Assembly (NCBI RefSeq): GCF_002878395.1
Contig: NC_061119.1
Location: 43,618,318-43,682,317, forward strand
Reading direction: 5' to 3'
DNA: 64,000 bases
From: Capsicum annuum
Lineage: Eukaryota > Streptophyta > Magnoliopsida > Solanales > Solanaceae
This document shows positions 1 through 9,954 of this stretch, in pieces (position 1 is the first letter of the stretch; every line of letters starts with the position of its first letter). Position numbers and translations under genes: made by a program. The notes under the pieces were generated by a model. The model saw only the letters and a program-made list of their open reading frames with translations, was not told where the DNA came from and searched no databases.

Positions 1-2120
1 CAATCTATCCATCTAGTCTGACAAGCCTCTACTAAACTGTATATCCATGGCCATTGGGACAAACCCCAACTGACCCGCACTCAGGAAATAAACTGAACGA
101 CTCAAAGTAAATGAGAAAATCTGAATAACTAGTCCTTGGACCATGAGGACTCACCACTACAGAGGATGTAGATCAACATGCTCGGATAATTACGGTCAAA
201 CCTGAGAATGAGCACCTGAACCTACATTATAGGAAAAATGTAGCCCATATGCGAACATGTGGGTCAGTACCATGGAATATGTACCGAGTACATGGGGGTC
301 CATGAAATAAACATATTTATATATATATATATATATTTAACGATCATGTCATAAGTTTTCTTTCCAAATCATGCAGGACATTTGTAAATGGCTCATAAAG
401 CTTGAGACAAATCTAAAATCTGAAATCATACACAATGAATGGTAAACATGACAATCTAGATATCATGAGCCATTACACTTAATCCAAATATCAAGATTCT
501 TTTCTTATTCTCTCATCAAGGAGTCTTAGTGAAATCTGGAATATTGAATACATCATAAATCTGCATTTTAAATCAGTAAAATCAATCTAAGAATAAGGGA
601 AGACTCTTTGAGAGGTTCTTCTAACCGACTTGTACACCATGAGAGAACCCATGATGTCCCACGAATTTCCCCCATAAGGTTAGGGCTATCCTACCCTTGC
701 CATCGGTGTAGAACAATCTCATCTCAGTGATCACTATCTCAATTTTCCATATATAGTGGAAGTCAATGTCTCAACCTGTGGTGGCATGTAGTTCTGGGGT
801 ATGAAACTGTAGTAATATACCAAACTCGGTGCTAAATACTACTCCTAATACTATGCTCAAAAATCTCAAGAAAAATCCACTTTAAGGGTAATCTCATATT
901 TCTTAAGTTAAATAAATGATAAAATCCGTAACACGTTTCATAAAGTGGATTTTAACTCTGTTGTGACCAAAAGGTCAAATCTTTCTATGCTTCATCAAAA
1001 ATAGTCTAAACATGGGTGCATGTAGCACACAAATTCTCAAAACAACAATCTCAATGTGGGTTAATGACCCTTATAGCGATACTTAATCAAAACATTTCAA
1101 CATTTCTGCTTTATATCACAAGCATGCATAATTTATATGGAAATCTGAAAAATTTCAGCCTTTAATCATAACAATAATCTCAAACTGATGGAGTTTATTT
1201 TCTAAACATTCAAAATAATCATAATATCTTGAACAACAACATAGGATAAGATTTATCACTTTAAATTCATGATAAAACATGTAAAAATCATGTATCTTTG
1301 TAAAATAATGCAAACTTTGGGTACAAGAACGAAAGGGTGTTCTTGTTCATAACCCCACATACCTTTATGGTAACGGATTCGTTGAAAGATTGGACCCTCA
1401 ATGTTGATTGCGTTACCCTAGTTGTTTTTCTCCTTTAGTGCTCTTGGATGATGAACTTAGATTGATAATAGGGTTATGATGTGTTTTGAATCTATTAAAT
1501 TCGTAAGGTTAAGTTTAGGGGTGTGTAAGGAGTGCCAAAAGACTTAATTGCCCTCAAAATAACCAAAAAAGGAGTGTTTAAGTCACTTGAAACCATAAGA
1601 TATGCGCCGCATATGATATCCTATATATTTACATAGGCTCCGCATATGATATAGCCTATATTTACATAGGCGCCGCATATGATATCGCCTATATTTACAT
1701 AGGCGCCGCATATGCTTTCCAATGGCCATGTGCGATTCGTTATGCGACGCACTCTACTTCGCAAAGCCATAACTCCTAGCTCGGGTGTCGAATTTTGGTG
1801 AAATTGATATCGTTGGAAAGATAATTCGATTATCTATAATTTTGTGGGTAGAAATATGCAGAAATACCACATATTTATCAAGTTATGCTCATTCAAAAAT
1901 GACCCTTGCGAATTCAAACACTAAAACTTGATGGATTTCGAAACTCTTACCTTGTACTACCTTAAGTGACTCATATAACCACACTTAACACATCATAGGC
2001 TCTCTTATAACTAGGGTACTCTTGGTAATTTAGGTGCTCAAATATGGCTTACAAAATTGGGGTTTTCACATATACGAACAACGGTTCATTTTCTAGCTTA
2101 GGAAAGTGCGAGGCATTACA
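1..2120 (-). mobile_element. Element A, 3' LTR (left copy, cut by window edge)
   Basis: Direct copy of 7341-9466: base 1 aligns with 7341 and both copies run in parallel to a common end. The end is ...gcattaca here and ...gcattata at 9466, so the LTR reads TGTAATG... on the minus strand. About 211 bases of this copy lie outside the window. It contains an AT microsatellite near 315-340 and a 33-bp minisatellite at 1604-1714. By eye the two LTRs differ by scattered substitutions and a few indels, so the insertion is not recent but is younger than element B. No coding sequence is seen in it. Confidence 0.93.
1604..1714 (-). repeat. 33-bp minisatellite in element A LTR, three units plus a part
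   Basis: Three consecutive units begin gcgccgcatatgatat or close variants (1604, 1637, 1670), with a fourth partial unit at 1703. Each unit carries the near-palindromic core gcgccgcatatg. The homologous site in the right LTR has only two units plus a part. It lies about 400-500 bp from the LTR start on the element's own strand, in the U3 part. Confidence 0.9.
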
Positions 2121-2140
2121 ATATCTCCCCCTTGGGGACA
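2121..2140 (-). promoter_or_regulatory. Element A polypurine tract
   Basis: Immediately inside the 3' LTR the minus strand reads a purine run (aagggggagatat) that abuts TGTAATG of the LTR. This is the usual plus-strand priming site of Ty3-gypsy elements and sets the minus orientation. Confidence 0.85.
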
Positions 2141-2420
2141 TTCGTCTTCGAATGACGCTAGGTATACTTAGAGTAAAGAGAAAATGAAAGGTACACAACT
2201 GAAGCAACTTGCTAATCTTGCCTCTATTTCATTCTATATTTCGGACACAACAAGGGGTGCATCACTCATGAAATCACAGCTGAATAGTATAAAATAACTG
2301 TTGAACTACTGCAATTCTGCATAGAAAAGGAATGATTTAAAGCAGAATGGTACCTTCGGCTTGATCGGAGCTTATGGAAAATAGGTGCGGGTACTTGGAT
2401 CGTATATCCGCCTCAGCTTT

Positions 2421-2759
2421 CTATGTTGCACCATCAACGGATTGGTTTTGCCACAACACCTTGACCAAGGGAACTTCTTTGTTCCTTAGTCGTCGGACTT
2501 GGTGATCTAAAATCTCAACAGGAACTTCCTCAAAAGAAAGACTATCTTGCACATCAAGGTTTTCTGAAGGATCTACAACAACACAATCACCAACGTGTTT
2601 CCTAAGCATGGACACATGGAAGACAGAGTGAAAGAAAGATAACTCTGAAGGCAACTCAACCTCATACGCTACCTTACCAACATAGCTAAGAACTCTGTAG
2701 GGGCCAACATAATGGGGACTAAGTTTTCCCTTCTTTCCGAATCTCTTCACTCCCTTCAT
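2421..2759 (-). pseudogene. Element A integrase C-terminus and chromodomain
   Basis: A 112-codon open stretch. Residues 1-25 are the GKLSPHYVGPYR block that follows the integrase core in Tekay elements. Residues about 80-107 (VEILDHQVRRLRNKEVPLVKVLW) match the chromodomain that steers chromoviruses to heterochromatin. The frame ends in TAG at 2421-2423, where relatives have Trp (TGG), and the expected WEAEAD-type tail continues in frame beyond it to 2337. Elements B and E carry the same Trp-to-stop change. Confidence 0.85.
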
Positions 2760-2859
2760 GGGTGAAATCTTTCAAATACACCAAGTCACCAACTTCAAAA
2801 TCAAGGTCTCTTCTCCTCACATCAGCATACGACTTTTGATGACTCTATGCGGATTTTAA

Positions 2860-3414
2860 TCAGTCTCTAATCACTTTGAATTTTTCCATAGCTTCAAAGA
2901 TCGAATCAGGACCACTCACGGCCGCTTCACCTATTTCAAACCAACCTATGGGTGACCTACATTTCCTGCCATACAAAGCCTCAAATGAAGCCATGCCAAT
3001 GATAGAGTGAAAACTGTTATTGTAAGCAAACTCTATCAACGGTAAATGCTCATCCCAACTCCCTTTAAAGTCAAGAGCATACGCTCTCAACATATCCTCT
3101 AAGGTATGGATGGTCCTCTCAGCCTGACCATCTATCTGCGGATGGAAAGAAAAAATTAAATGTAGTTGGGTACCAAGACCCTTCTGAAAAGCTCTCCAAA
3201 ACTGCGAAGAGAACTGAGTACCCCTATCTGAAATGATGGACAAGGGAACTCCATGCAATCTGACTAATTCACGAATGTACAATCTAGCATAATCCTCAGT
3301 AGTATAAGAAGTATGCACAGGCAAGAAGTACGCAGACTTAGTCAATCTATCCACAACAACCCAAATGGAATCATGATGGTGTCGGGAAGGAGGTAAACCA
3401 TTCACAAAATCCAT
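2860..3414 (-). pseudogene. Element A integrase catalytic core, open and with DDE residues
   Basis: A 184-codon uninterrupted stretch covering the integrase core. Visible catalytic residues are the Asp of VVVDRLTKSAYF, the Asp of IISDRGTQF and the Glu of QAERTIHTLEDML, the DDE triad that carries out strand transfer into host DNA. It continues through IEFAYNNSFHS and YGRKCRSPIGWFEIGEA. The zinc-binding N-terminal part lies upstream at about 3415-3700 and is broken by stops. This is the best preserved enzyme domain in the window, but it has no start of its own and belongs to the polyprotein. Confidence 0.88.
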
Positions 3415-4102
3415 GTTTATCTCTTCCCACTTCCAGTGGGAATACCCAACTCCTGCATCATACCACCAGGTCTTTGGTGTTCTACCTTAACCTGTTGGCA
3501 CGTCGCTTACTTAGCTACAAATGCTGCTATATCCTTCTTTATGCCACTCCACCAATAGATTTCCCACGAGTCGCGGTACATCTTGGTGGCACTAGGATGA
3601 AAAGAATAGAGCGCACCATGCACTTCAGCCATAATTCTCTGTCTCAGATCCTCGACATCTGGAACATATAATCTATCCTACAATCTTAACACACCATCCC
3701 TCCTTGGGAGAAAACCTCCACCTTTTGGTCCTTGACTGATTCTTTTAGTCTGACCAAACTAGAATCTAAGTTTTGCTTCTCCTTTACTTTTGAAACCAAA
3801 GAGGATTCGGAGCTACTCTGTACTAACATACTCCCTTCAGCAGATTCAAGCAAACTAACTCCCAACCTAGCCAACCGATGCACATCACGAGCCAACTCCT
3901 TCTTACCCTCTCTAATATGCTAAACACTACCCATAGACATCCTACTAAGGGCATCCGCCACTACATTACACACTCATATCATAGTCTTTCAATAACTCTA
4001 ACCACCTTCTCTGGCTAAGATTCAACTCTCTCTGGGTAAAAGCATATTGCAGAATCTTATTATCAGTGAAAACATCAACATAACACCATACAAGTAGTGT
4101 CT

Positions 4103-4551
4103 TCAGATTTTCAGAGCAAACACAACAGCAGCTAACTCAAGATCATGGGTGGGATGTCTAGAGGTATAGGTTATAACCTTACCTCTCTGAATTAGTACAC
4201 AACCCAAACCAACTCTAGAAGCATCACAATATACCACAAAACCATCAACACCATCAGGCAGAGTCAAATAGGGGTTGTAGTGAGTCAAGTCTTCAACTCC
4301 CAAAAACTATTCTCACAAGAATTGGACCACAAGAACTTTACTTTGTTTTGGGTCAATCGGGTCATAGGAGGTGTTATAGAGGAGAAACCTTCAACAAAAT
4401 GATGGTAATATCCAGCTAGACCCAAGAAACTTCTAATGTCAGACGAAGAGACAGGTCTAGGCCTGTTTCTAACAACTTTTGTTTTCTGGGGATCAACTCT
4501 AACACCTTCGAAAGAAATAATATGACCCAAAAAGCAAGTGACCTTAGCCAA
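4103..4551 (-). pseudogene. Element A RNase H relic, two frames
   Basis: Two overlapping open stretches (4285-4551 and 4103-4303) carry the end of reverse transcriptase and the RNase H domain. The first has [20 protein letters not shown] and [19 protein letters not shown]. The second has [17 protein letters not shown], the first part of the retroelement RNase H fold with its catalytic Asp. A frameshift near 4290 separates them, and another near 4550 separates this region from the reverse transcriptase frame. Confidence 0.83.
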
Positions 4552-4817
4552 AATTCACACTTGCTATATTTGGCGAACAAGTGATGATATCTAAGGGTTT
4601 GCAAGACGATACGGAGATGATCTGCATGTTCATTCTCACTACGGGAGTATACTAGAATGTCGTCTACAAACACTATGACAAACATATCAAGATATGGCCT
4701 GAACACTCGATTCATGAGGTCCATGAAAGCTACTGGGGAATTAGTTAGCCCGAAGGACATAACAAGAAACTCAAAATGACCAAAATGTGTTCGGAAGGTT
4801 GTCTTTGGGTTACACAT
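4416..4817 (-). pseudogene. Element A reverse transcriptase fragment
   Basis: The open stretch contains [20 protein letters not shown] and [12 protein letters not shown], the latter being the catalytic YVDD/FVDD motif of Ty3-type reverse transcriptase. The N-terminal fingers ([24 protein letters not shown]) are readable on the same strand at about 4820-5080 but are interrupted by stop codons. Confidence 0.87.
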
Positions 4818-5233
4818 TCCCTAACTATGAGTTGATGATAGCCAGAGCGAAGGTTTATCTTTGAGAAGTAACTTGCATCTTCCAATTAATCAAACAAATC
4901 ATCTATTCTTGGAAGGGGATACTTGTTTTAGATAGTGACTTTGTTAAGCTGGAGATAGTCAATGCACATGCGCAAAGAGCCATCTTTATTTCACACGAAT
5001 AGGACAGGTGCACCCCAAGGAGACACACTTGGTCTTATAAAACCTTTATCTAAGAGATCTTTGAGTTGCTCTTTCAACTTCTTAAGTTCTGTGGGTACCA
5101 TAAGATATGGAGGAATGGAAATGGGCTGAGTATCGGGAAGAAGATCAATCCCAAATTCTATCTCTCTATCGGGAGGTACCCCTGGAAGATCTTCCGGAAA
5201 GACATCGGGAAACTCATTAACAACATCAACTGA

Positions 5234-5758
5234 CTAGAGAATTGGAGTCTCAGACTTAGTATCTTTAACTCTGACTAGGAGATAAATACACCCTTTGGAA
5301 ATAAGCTTTCTAGCCTTGAGATATGAGATAAAATGACTCTTGGGAGATGTGGAATTACCAGACCATTCGATAACAGACTCACCAGGGAACTGAAACTTGA
5401 CTACAAGGGTACGACAATCTATGGATGCATAACAAGAGTGAAGCCAGTCCATACCCAGAATAACATCACAATCTACCATGTCTAACTCTATCATATCAGC
5501 AAATATAACTCTATGAAGAATAGAAATAGGACACTTTTTGTACACTTTTTGGGCAACAATGGACTCACCCACAGGGGTAGAAACTAGGATGGGCTCAGAG
5601 ACAATCTCGAGACTCACTTTAAAATTTACAGCAACCAAAGGTGTCATATATGAAAAACTGGACCCAGTTTCCAACAACGCATAAACATCAAACTGAAACA
5701 CATAAAGCATACCAGTAACAACATCGGGGGAGTCCTCTTGCTCCTGACAGAAACGCAA
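5234..5758 (-). pseudogene. Element A aspartic protease region
   Basis: A 174-codon open stretch. The active-site block reads ALLETGSSFSYM where functional relatives have D(S/T)G, so the catalytic Asp is replaced by Glu. The second conserved block, DCDVILGMDWLHSCYASIDC, is present. The protease would cut the polyprotein into its units; this copy is predicted inactive. Confidence 0.85.
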
Positions 5759-6034
5759 AGCATCAAATTTGTTCTGGCGCTGACCGCCAGCAGTGCAGGA
5801 AGAAGCACCATGACTAGGAGCTGGAGGAGCTACAGGAGCTAGAGCACTAGCAGTCTGAGCCTAGAGGCAAATATCACAATCTCTAAAACGGCAGCCCTCC
5901 TGGCCACATCCATAGCAGCCCTTCTGACCTCACAAAAACTTACCCTAGTGATCCCTACCATACCTGGTGCATGGTAGATAGTTAGGATGGTTACTCACAG
6001 TATTCTGAGATCCATACATAGAAGACCTGTTTCC

Positions 6035-6508
6035 TTATTCTTGCCTACCTCTAAGTGCTGGAGCACTAGCTGACGATGGTGCTGGCATAGATGAGCGGCT
6101 CTGAAATTGAGGGAGATTCCCTTCTTGCGATCTATTCTGACCATAAGTAGGTTGCTCGAATCTGGATCTCTTATTCCCCCTTACTCTATCCCTCTCTTTT
6201 ATCTTATTTGATTCGATTTGTTGGGCATGGGTCATCAGTCTGGAAAGATTTATCTCACTATTAAGCATAGCTGATCTACACTTCTTAACCACATAGCTTG
6301 ACAACCCTGTCAAGAACTTACCCATATTGGCTCGGTTGTCGGCTATCAGATTTGGGGAATATTTTGCTAACTGATTAAACTTCAAGCAATACTCCTTAAC
6401 AGTCATGAAGCCTTGCCATAAGTTCATGAAATTCTCTACTCTTACCTCTCTCAACTCTAGCAGAAAGAATTTATCCAGGAATGCATCCTGGAACTCCTGG
6501 CAAGTCAT
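6035..6508 (-). pseudogene. Element A gag capsid region
   Basis: A 157-codon open stretch with the retrotransposon-gag pattern FQDAFLDKFFLLELREVRV, FMNLWQGFMTVKEYCLKF and MTHAQQIESNKIKERDRVR. It matches the same blocks in elements B, E and F. It ends before the zinc knuckle, and the N-terminal part (6509-6913) is broken. It would form the virus-like particle in the cytoplasm. Confidence 0.85.
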
Positions 6509-7107
6509 AGGAGCAGCACCCTCTACTCTACCCTTTCTCTATGAAACCACCCAGTCATACATAAGGTCTTTCAATCTATAGGATGCTAACTTAACACTCT
6601 CCTCCTTAGACACGTGCATTACCTGTGTGATCTTCCTTATCTCCTCCAGATACAACTACGGATCCTCACCTACCTTGGACCCATAAAACTCTGGAGGATT
6701 CATCCGCATAAAGTTATAGATTCTTGTGGTAGCTAAGCTACCTCCCTATTATTATGGAGACGGGGCTTGGTTGGCCTAAATGTTGGCGGTAACATCTTGG
6801 GCAAGCACCTGAAAGGCTGCCCTGAACTCAGCGTGGGATATATTCTCATTTAGGGGATCAGCAGGCTGAGGTTACTGACCCGTGTTATTTTTTCTAGCTC
6901 AGCGAGGAGGCATATTCTGAAAGAAGAGAGCATGAATTAATAGATGAAAGGGAACAACTGTAAGCACGATAGACTTTTGAAAGAATGAAACGACCCATTT
7001 TTTTCTAAAACATTTCATAGCCTCTTGCTCATAAATGTGGCACGCTACACACCGATGATTAAGACTCTAATTAACGTGGCTTGTCAGACTCCCTAGGACT
7101 CCAATAA

Positions 7108-7127
7108 CCTTAGGCTCTGATGCCAAG
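7108..7127 (-). promoter_or_regulatory. Element A primer-binding site (initiator Met tRNA type)
   Basis: On the minus strand the sequence next to the LTR reads TGGCATCAGAGCC, one base from TGGTATCAGAGCC, which is complementary to the 3' end of initiator methionine tRNA. It begins three bases after the LTR end TTACA. Confidence 0.88.
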
Positions 7128-7129
7128 TT

Positions 7130-9466
7130 TGTAACACCCCAAAAATGATGCCCGAGGCGTTACACGGTGCTTAAGGCAAAAAGTAGCCCCAAGCTAACCC
7201 TTTTAGCCATTTTTCTACCATTCAACAATTATAATCAAAGTCATCATAATTAAAACATCTAAACATCCTCCATAATATCATACTGCAATACGAATGAAAT
7301 ACAGAAAGTAAAAAAATATGACATCTCTAAAAAATTTGATCAATCTATCCATCAAGTCTGATAAGACTCTACTAAACTGTATATCCATGAGCCATTGGGA
7401 CAAAACCCAACTGACCCAAACTCAGGAAATAAACAAAACGACTCAAAGTAAATGAGAAAACCTGAATAACTAGTACTCGGACCATAAAGACTCACCACTG
7501 CAAAAAATGTAGATCAACGTGCTTGGATAATCACGGTCAAACCTGGGAATGAGCACCTGAACCTATATTATAGGGAAAATGTAGCCCACATGCGAACATG
7601 TGGGTCAGTACCATGAAATATGTATCGAGTACATTGGGGTGCATGAAATAAATATATTTATATGCATATATTTATATATATATATATATATAGATATATA
7701 TATATACCAATCATCTCATAAGTTTTCTTTCCAAATAATGCAGGACATTTGTAAATGGCTCATAAAGCTTGAAACAAATCTGAAATCTGAAATCATACAC
7801 AATGAATGGTAAAACATGCCAATCTAGTTATCATGAGCCATTACACTTAATCCAAATATCAAGATTCTTTTCTTATTGTCTCATTAAGCAATCTCAGTGA
7901 AATCTAGAATATTGAATACATCATAAATCTGCATTTCAAATCTCTTTTAAATCAGTAAAATCAATCTAAGAATGAGGGACGACTCTTTAGGAGGTTCTTC
8001 TAACCGACATGTACACCATGTGAGTACCTATGATGTCCCACGACTTGCCCCCATAAGGTTAGGGCTGTCCTACCCTTGCCATCGGTGTAGAATAATCTCA
8101 TCTCAGTGATCACTATCTCAATTTTCCACATATAGTGGAAGTCAATTTCTCAATCTACGGTGGCACGTAGTTCTGGGATATGAAACCATAGTAACATACC
8201 CAACTTGGTTCTAAATACTACTCCCAATACTATGCTCAAAAATCTCAAGAAAATCCACTTTAAGGGTAATCTCATATTTCTTAAGTTAAATAAATGATAA
8301 AATCCGTAACTCATTTCATAAAGTGGATTTAAACTCTGTTGTGACCAAAAGGTCAAATCTTTCTATACTTCATCAAAAATAGTCTAAACATGGGTGCATG
8401 TAGCACACAAATTCTCAAAACAACAATCTCAATGTGGGTTAATGACCCTTATAGCGATACTTAATCAAAACATTTCAACATTTATGCTTTATATCACAAG
8501 CATGCATAATTTATACGGAAATCTGAAAAATTTCAGCCTTAAATCATAACAATAATCTCAAACTCATGGAGTTTATTTTCTAAACATTCAAAATAATCAT
8601 AGTATCTTGAACAACAACATAGGATAAGATTTATCACTTCAAATTCATGATAAAACATGTAAAAATCATGTATCTTTGTAAAATAATGCAAACTTTGGGT
8701 ACAAGAACGAAAGGGTATTCTTGTTCATAACCCCACATACCTTTATGGTAACGGATTCGTTGAAAGATTGGACCCTCAATGTTGATTGTGTAATCGTAGT
8801 TGTTTTTCTCCTTTAGTGCCCTTGGATGATAAACTTAGACTGATAATAGGGTTATGATATGTTTAGAATCTATTAAATTCGTAAGGTTAAGTTTAGGGGT
8901 GTGTAAGGAGTGCCAAAAGACTTAATTGCCCTCAAAATAACCCAAAAACGGAGTGTTTAAGTCACTTGAAACCATAAGATATGCGCCGCATATGATATCG
9001 CATATATTTACATAGGCGCCGCACATTATATCGCCTATATTTACATAGGCGCCGCATATGTTTTCCAGTGGCCATGTGCGATTGGTTAGGCGATGCACTC
9101 TACTTCCCAAAGCCATAACTCCTAGCTCGGGTGTCGGATTTTGGTGAAATTGGTACCGTTGGAAATCTAATTCGATTGTCTATAATTTTATGGGTACAAA
9201 TATGCAGAAATACCATATATTTATCAATTTATGCTCATTCAAAGATGACCCTTGCGAATTCAAATACTAAAACTTGATGGATTTCGAAACTCTTAGCTTG
9301 TACTACCTTAAGTGACTCATATAACAACACTTAACACATCATAAGATCTCTTATAACTAGGGTACTCTTGGTAATTTAGGTTCCCAAATATGGCTTACAA
9401 AATTGGGGTTTTCACATAAACGATCAACGGTTCATTTTCTAGCTTAGGAAAGTGCGGGGCATTATA
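7130..9466 (-). mobile_element. Element A, 5' LTR (right copy, complete)
   Basis: Complete 2337-bp LTR. On the plus strand it opens tgtaacacccc next to the primer-binding site and closes gcattata at 9466, where the left copy has gcattaca. It includes an AT-rich microsatellite at about 7660-7706 and the minisatellite at 8983-9066. The target duplication cannot be tested because the left end of the element is outside the window. Confidence 0.93.
8983..9066 (-). repeat. 33-bp minisatellite in element A right LTR, two units plus a part
   Basis: Units start at 8983 and 9016 with a partial unit at 9049, all beginning gcgccgca. This is one 33-bp unit fewer than in the other LTR of the same element, so the array changed length after insertion or during reverse transcription. 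Confidence 0.88.
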
Positions 9467-9954
9467 TTATGTGATTCATATTAGTAATGCATGATTCATT
9501 GTTAAGGTAATTTAACACTCCTGGAATGTTGGTGATACATTTTCAACATATTGTTTGCTAATGATATATATTAAAACATTTATGAATGATTATGATTCAT
9601 ATTAAGCGTTCATTAAAGACATTTGATTCATATTAGTAATGCTTGATTCATTGTTAAGGCATTTCAAAACATAAATGGTAATTCAGTTAATCTCTATAAC
9701 TTAGTTGATAAAAAACTAATCAGCTATATATGTATCAAACACATAATAAATAATGACAAACAAAGTTATAACAAAACAAATAAAATAATATAGCCGAACA
9801 ACATGGGAACGCTTCATTTCATAAGCTAAAATGTCATGACATTAACCATAAAAATACTGAAATCTTAATACAAAAAATAGTAGTCTTGAAATATCTAGAA
9901 ATCCCAAAATATAAGAAACCACAACCATTTTGTCAAACAATAAATACTAGACAA
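9467..9954. other. Flank between element A and the Ulp1-like pseudogene, no gene seen
   Basis: AT-rich sequence with an imperfect direct repeat: the phrases tgattcatattagtaatgc and tgattcattgttaagg occur at about 9471-9516 and again at about 9623-9662. I see no coding sequence. It probably includes the 3' flank of the pseudogene on the minus strand. Confidence 0.5.

Larger units (their letters stand above)
2337..6913 (-). pseudogene. Element A gag-pol polyprotein relic (Tekay/Del chromovirus)
   Basis: One broken reading region coding in order gag, aspartic protease, reverse transcriptase, RNase H, integrase and a chromodomain-like tail, which is the Ty3-gypsy chromovirus order. It starts at the ATG ending at 6913 (MPPR) and meets a TGA four codons later, where an Arg codon is expected. 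The gag zinc knuckle near 5875-5920 reads CYGCGQEGCRFRDC: the histidine ligand has become cysteine. The tail still shows RFGKKGKLSPHYVGPYRV and ILDHQVRRLRNKEVPLVKV. Several frameshifts and stops mean no full polyprotein can be made. It would have encoded nuclear-integrating retroelement machinery. Confidence 0.92.
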
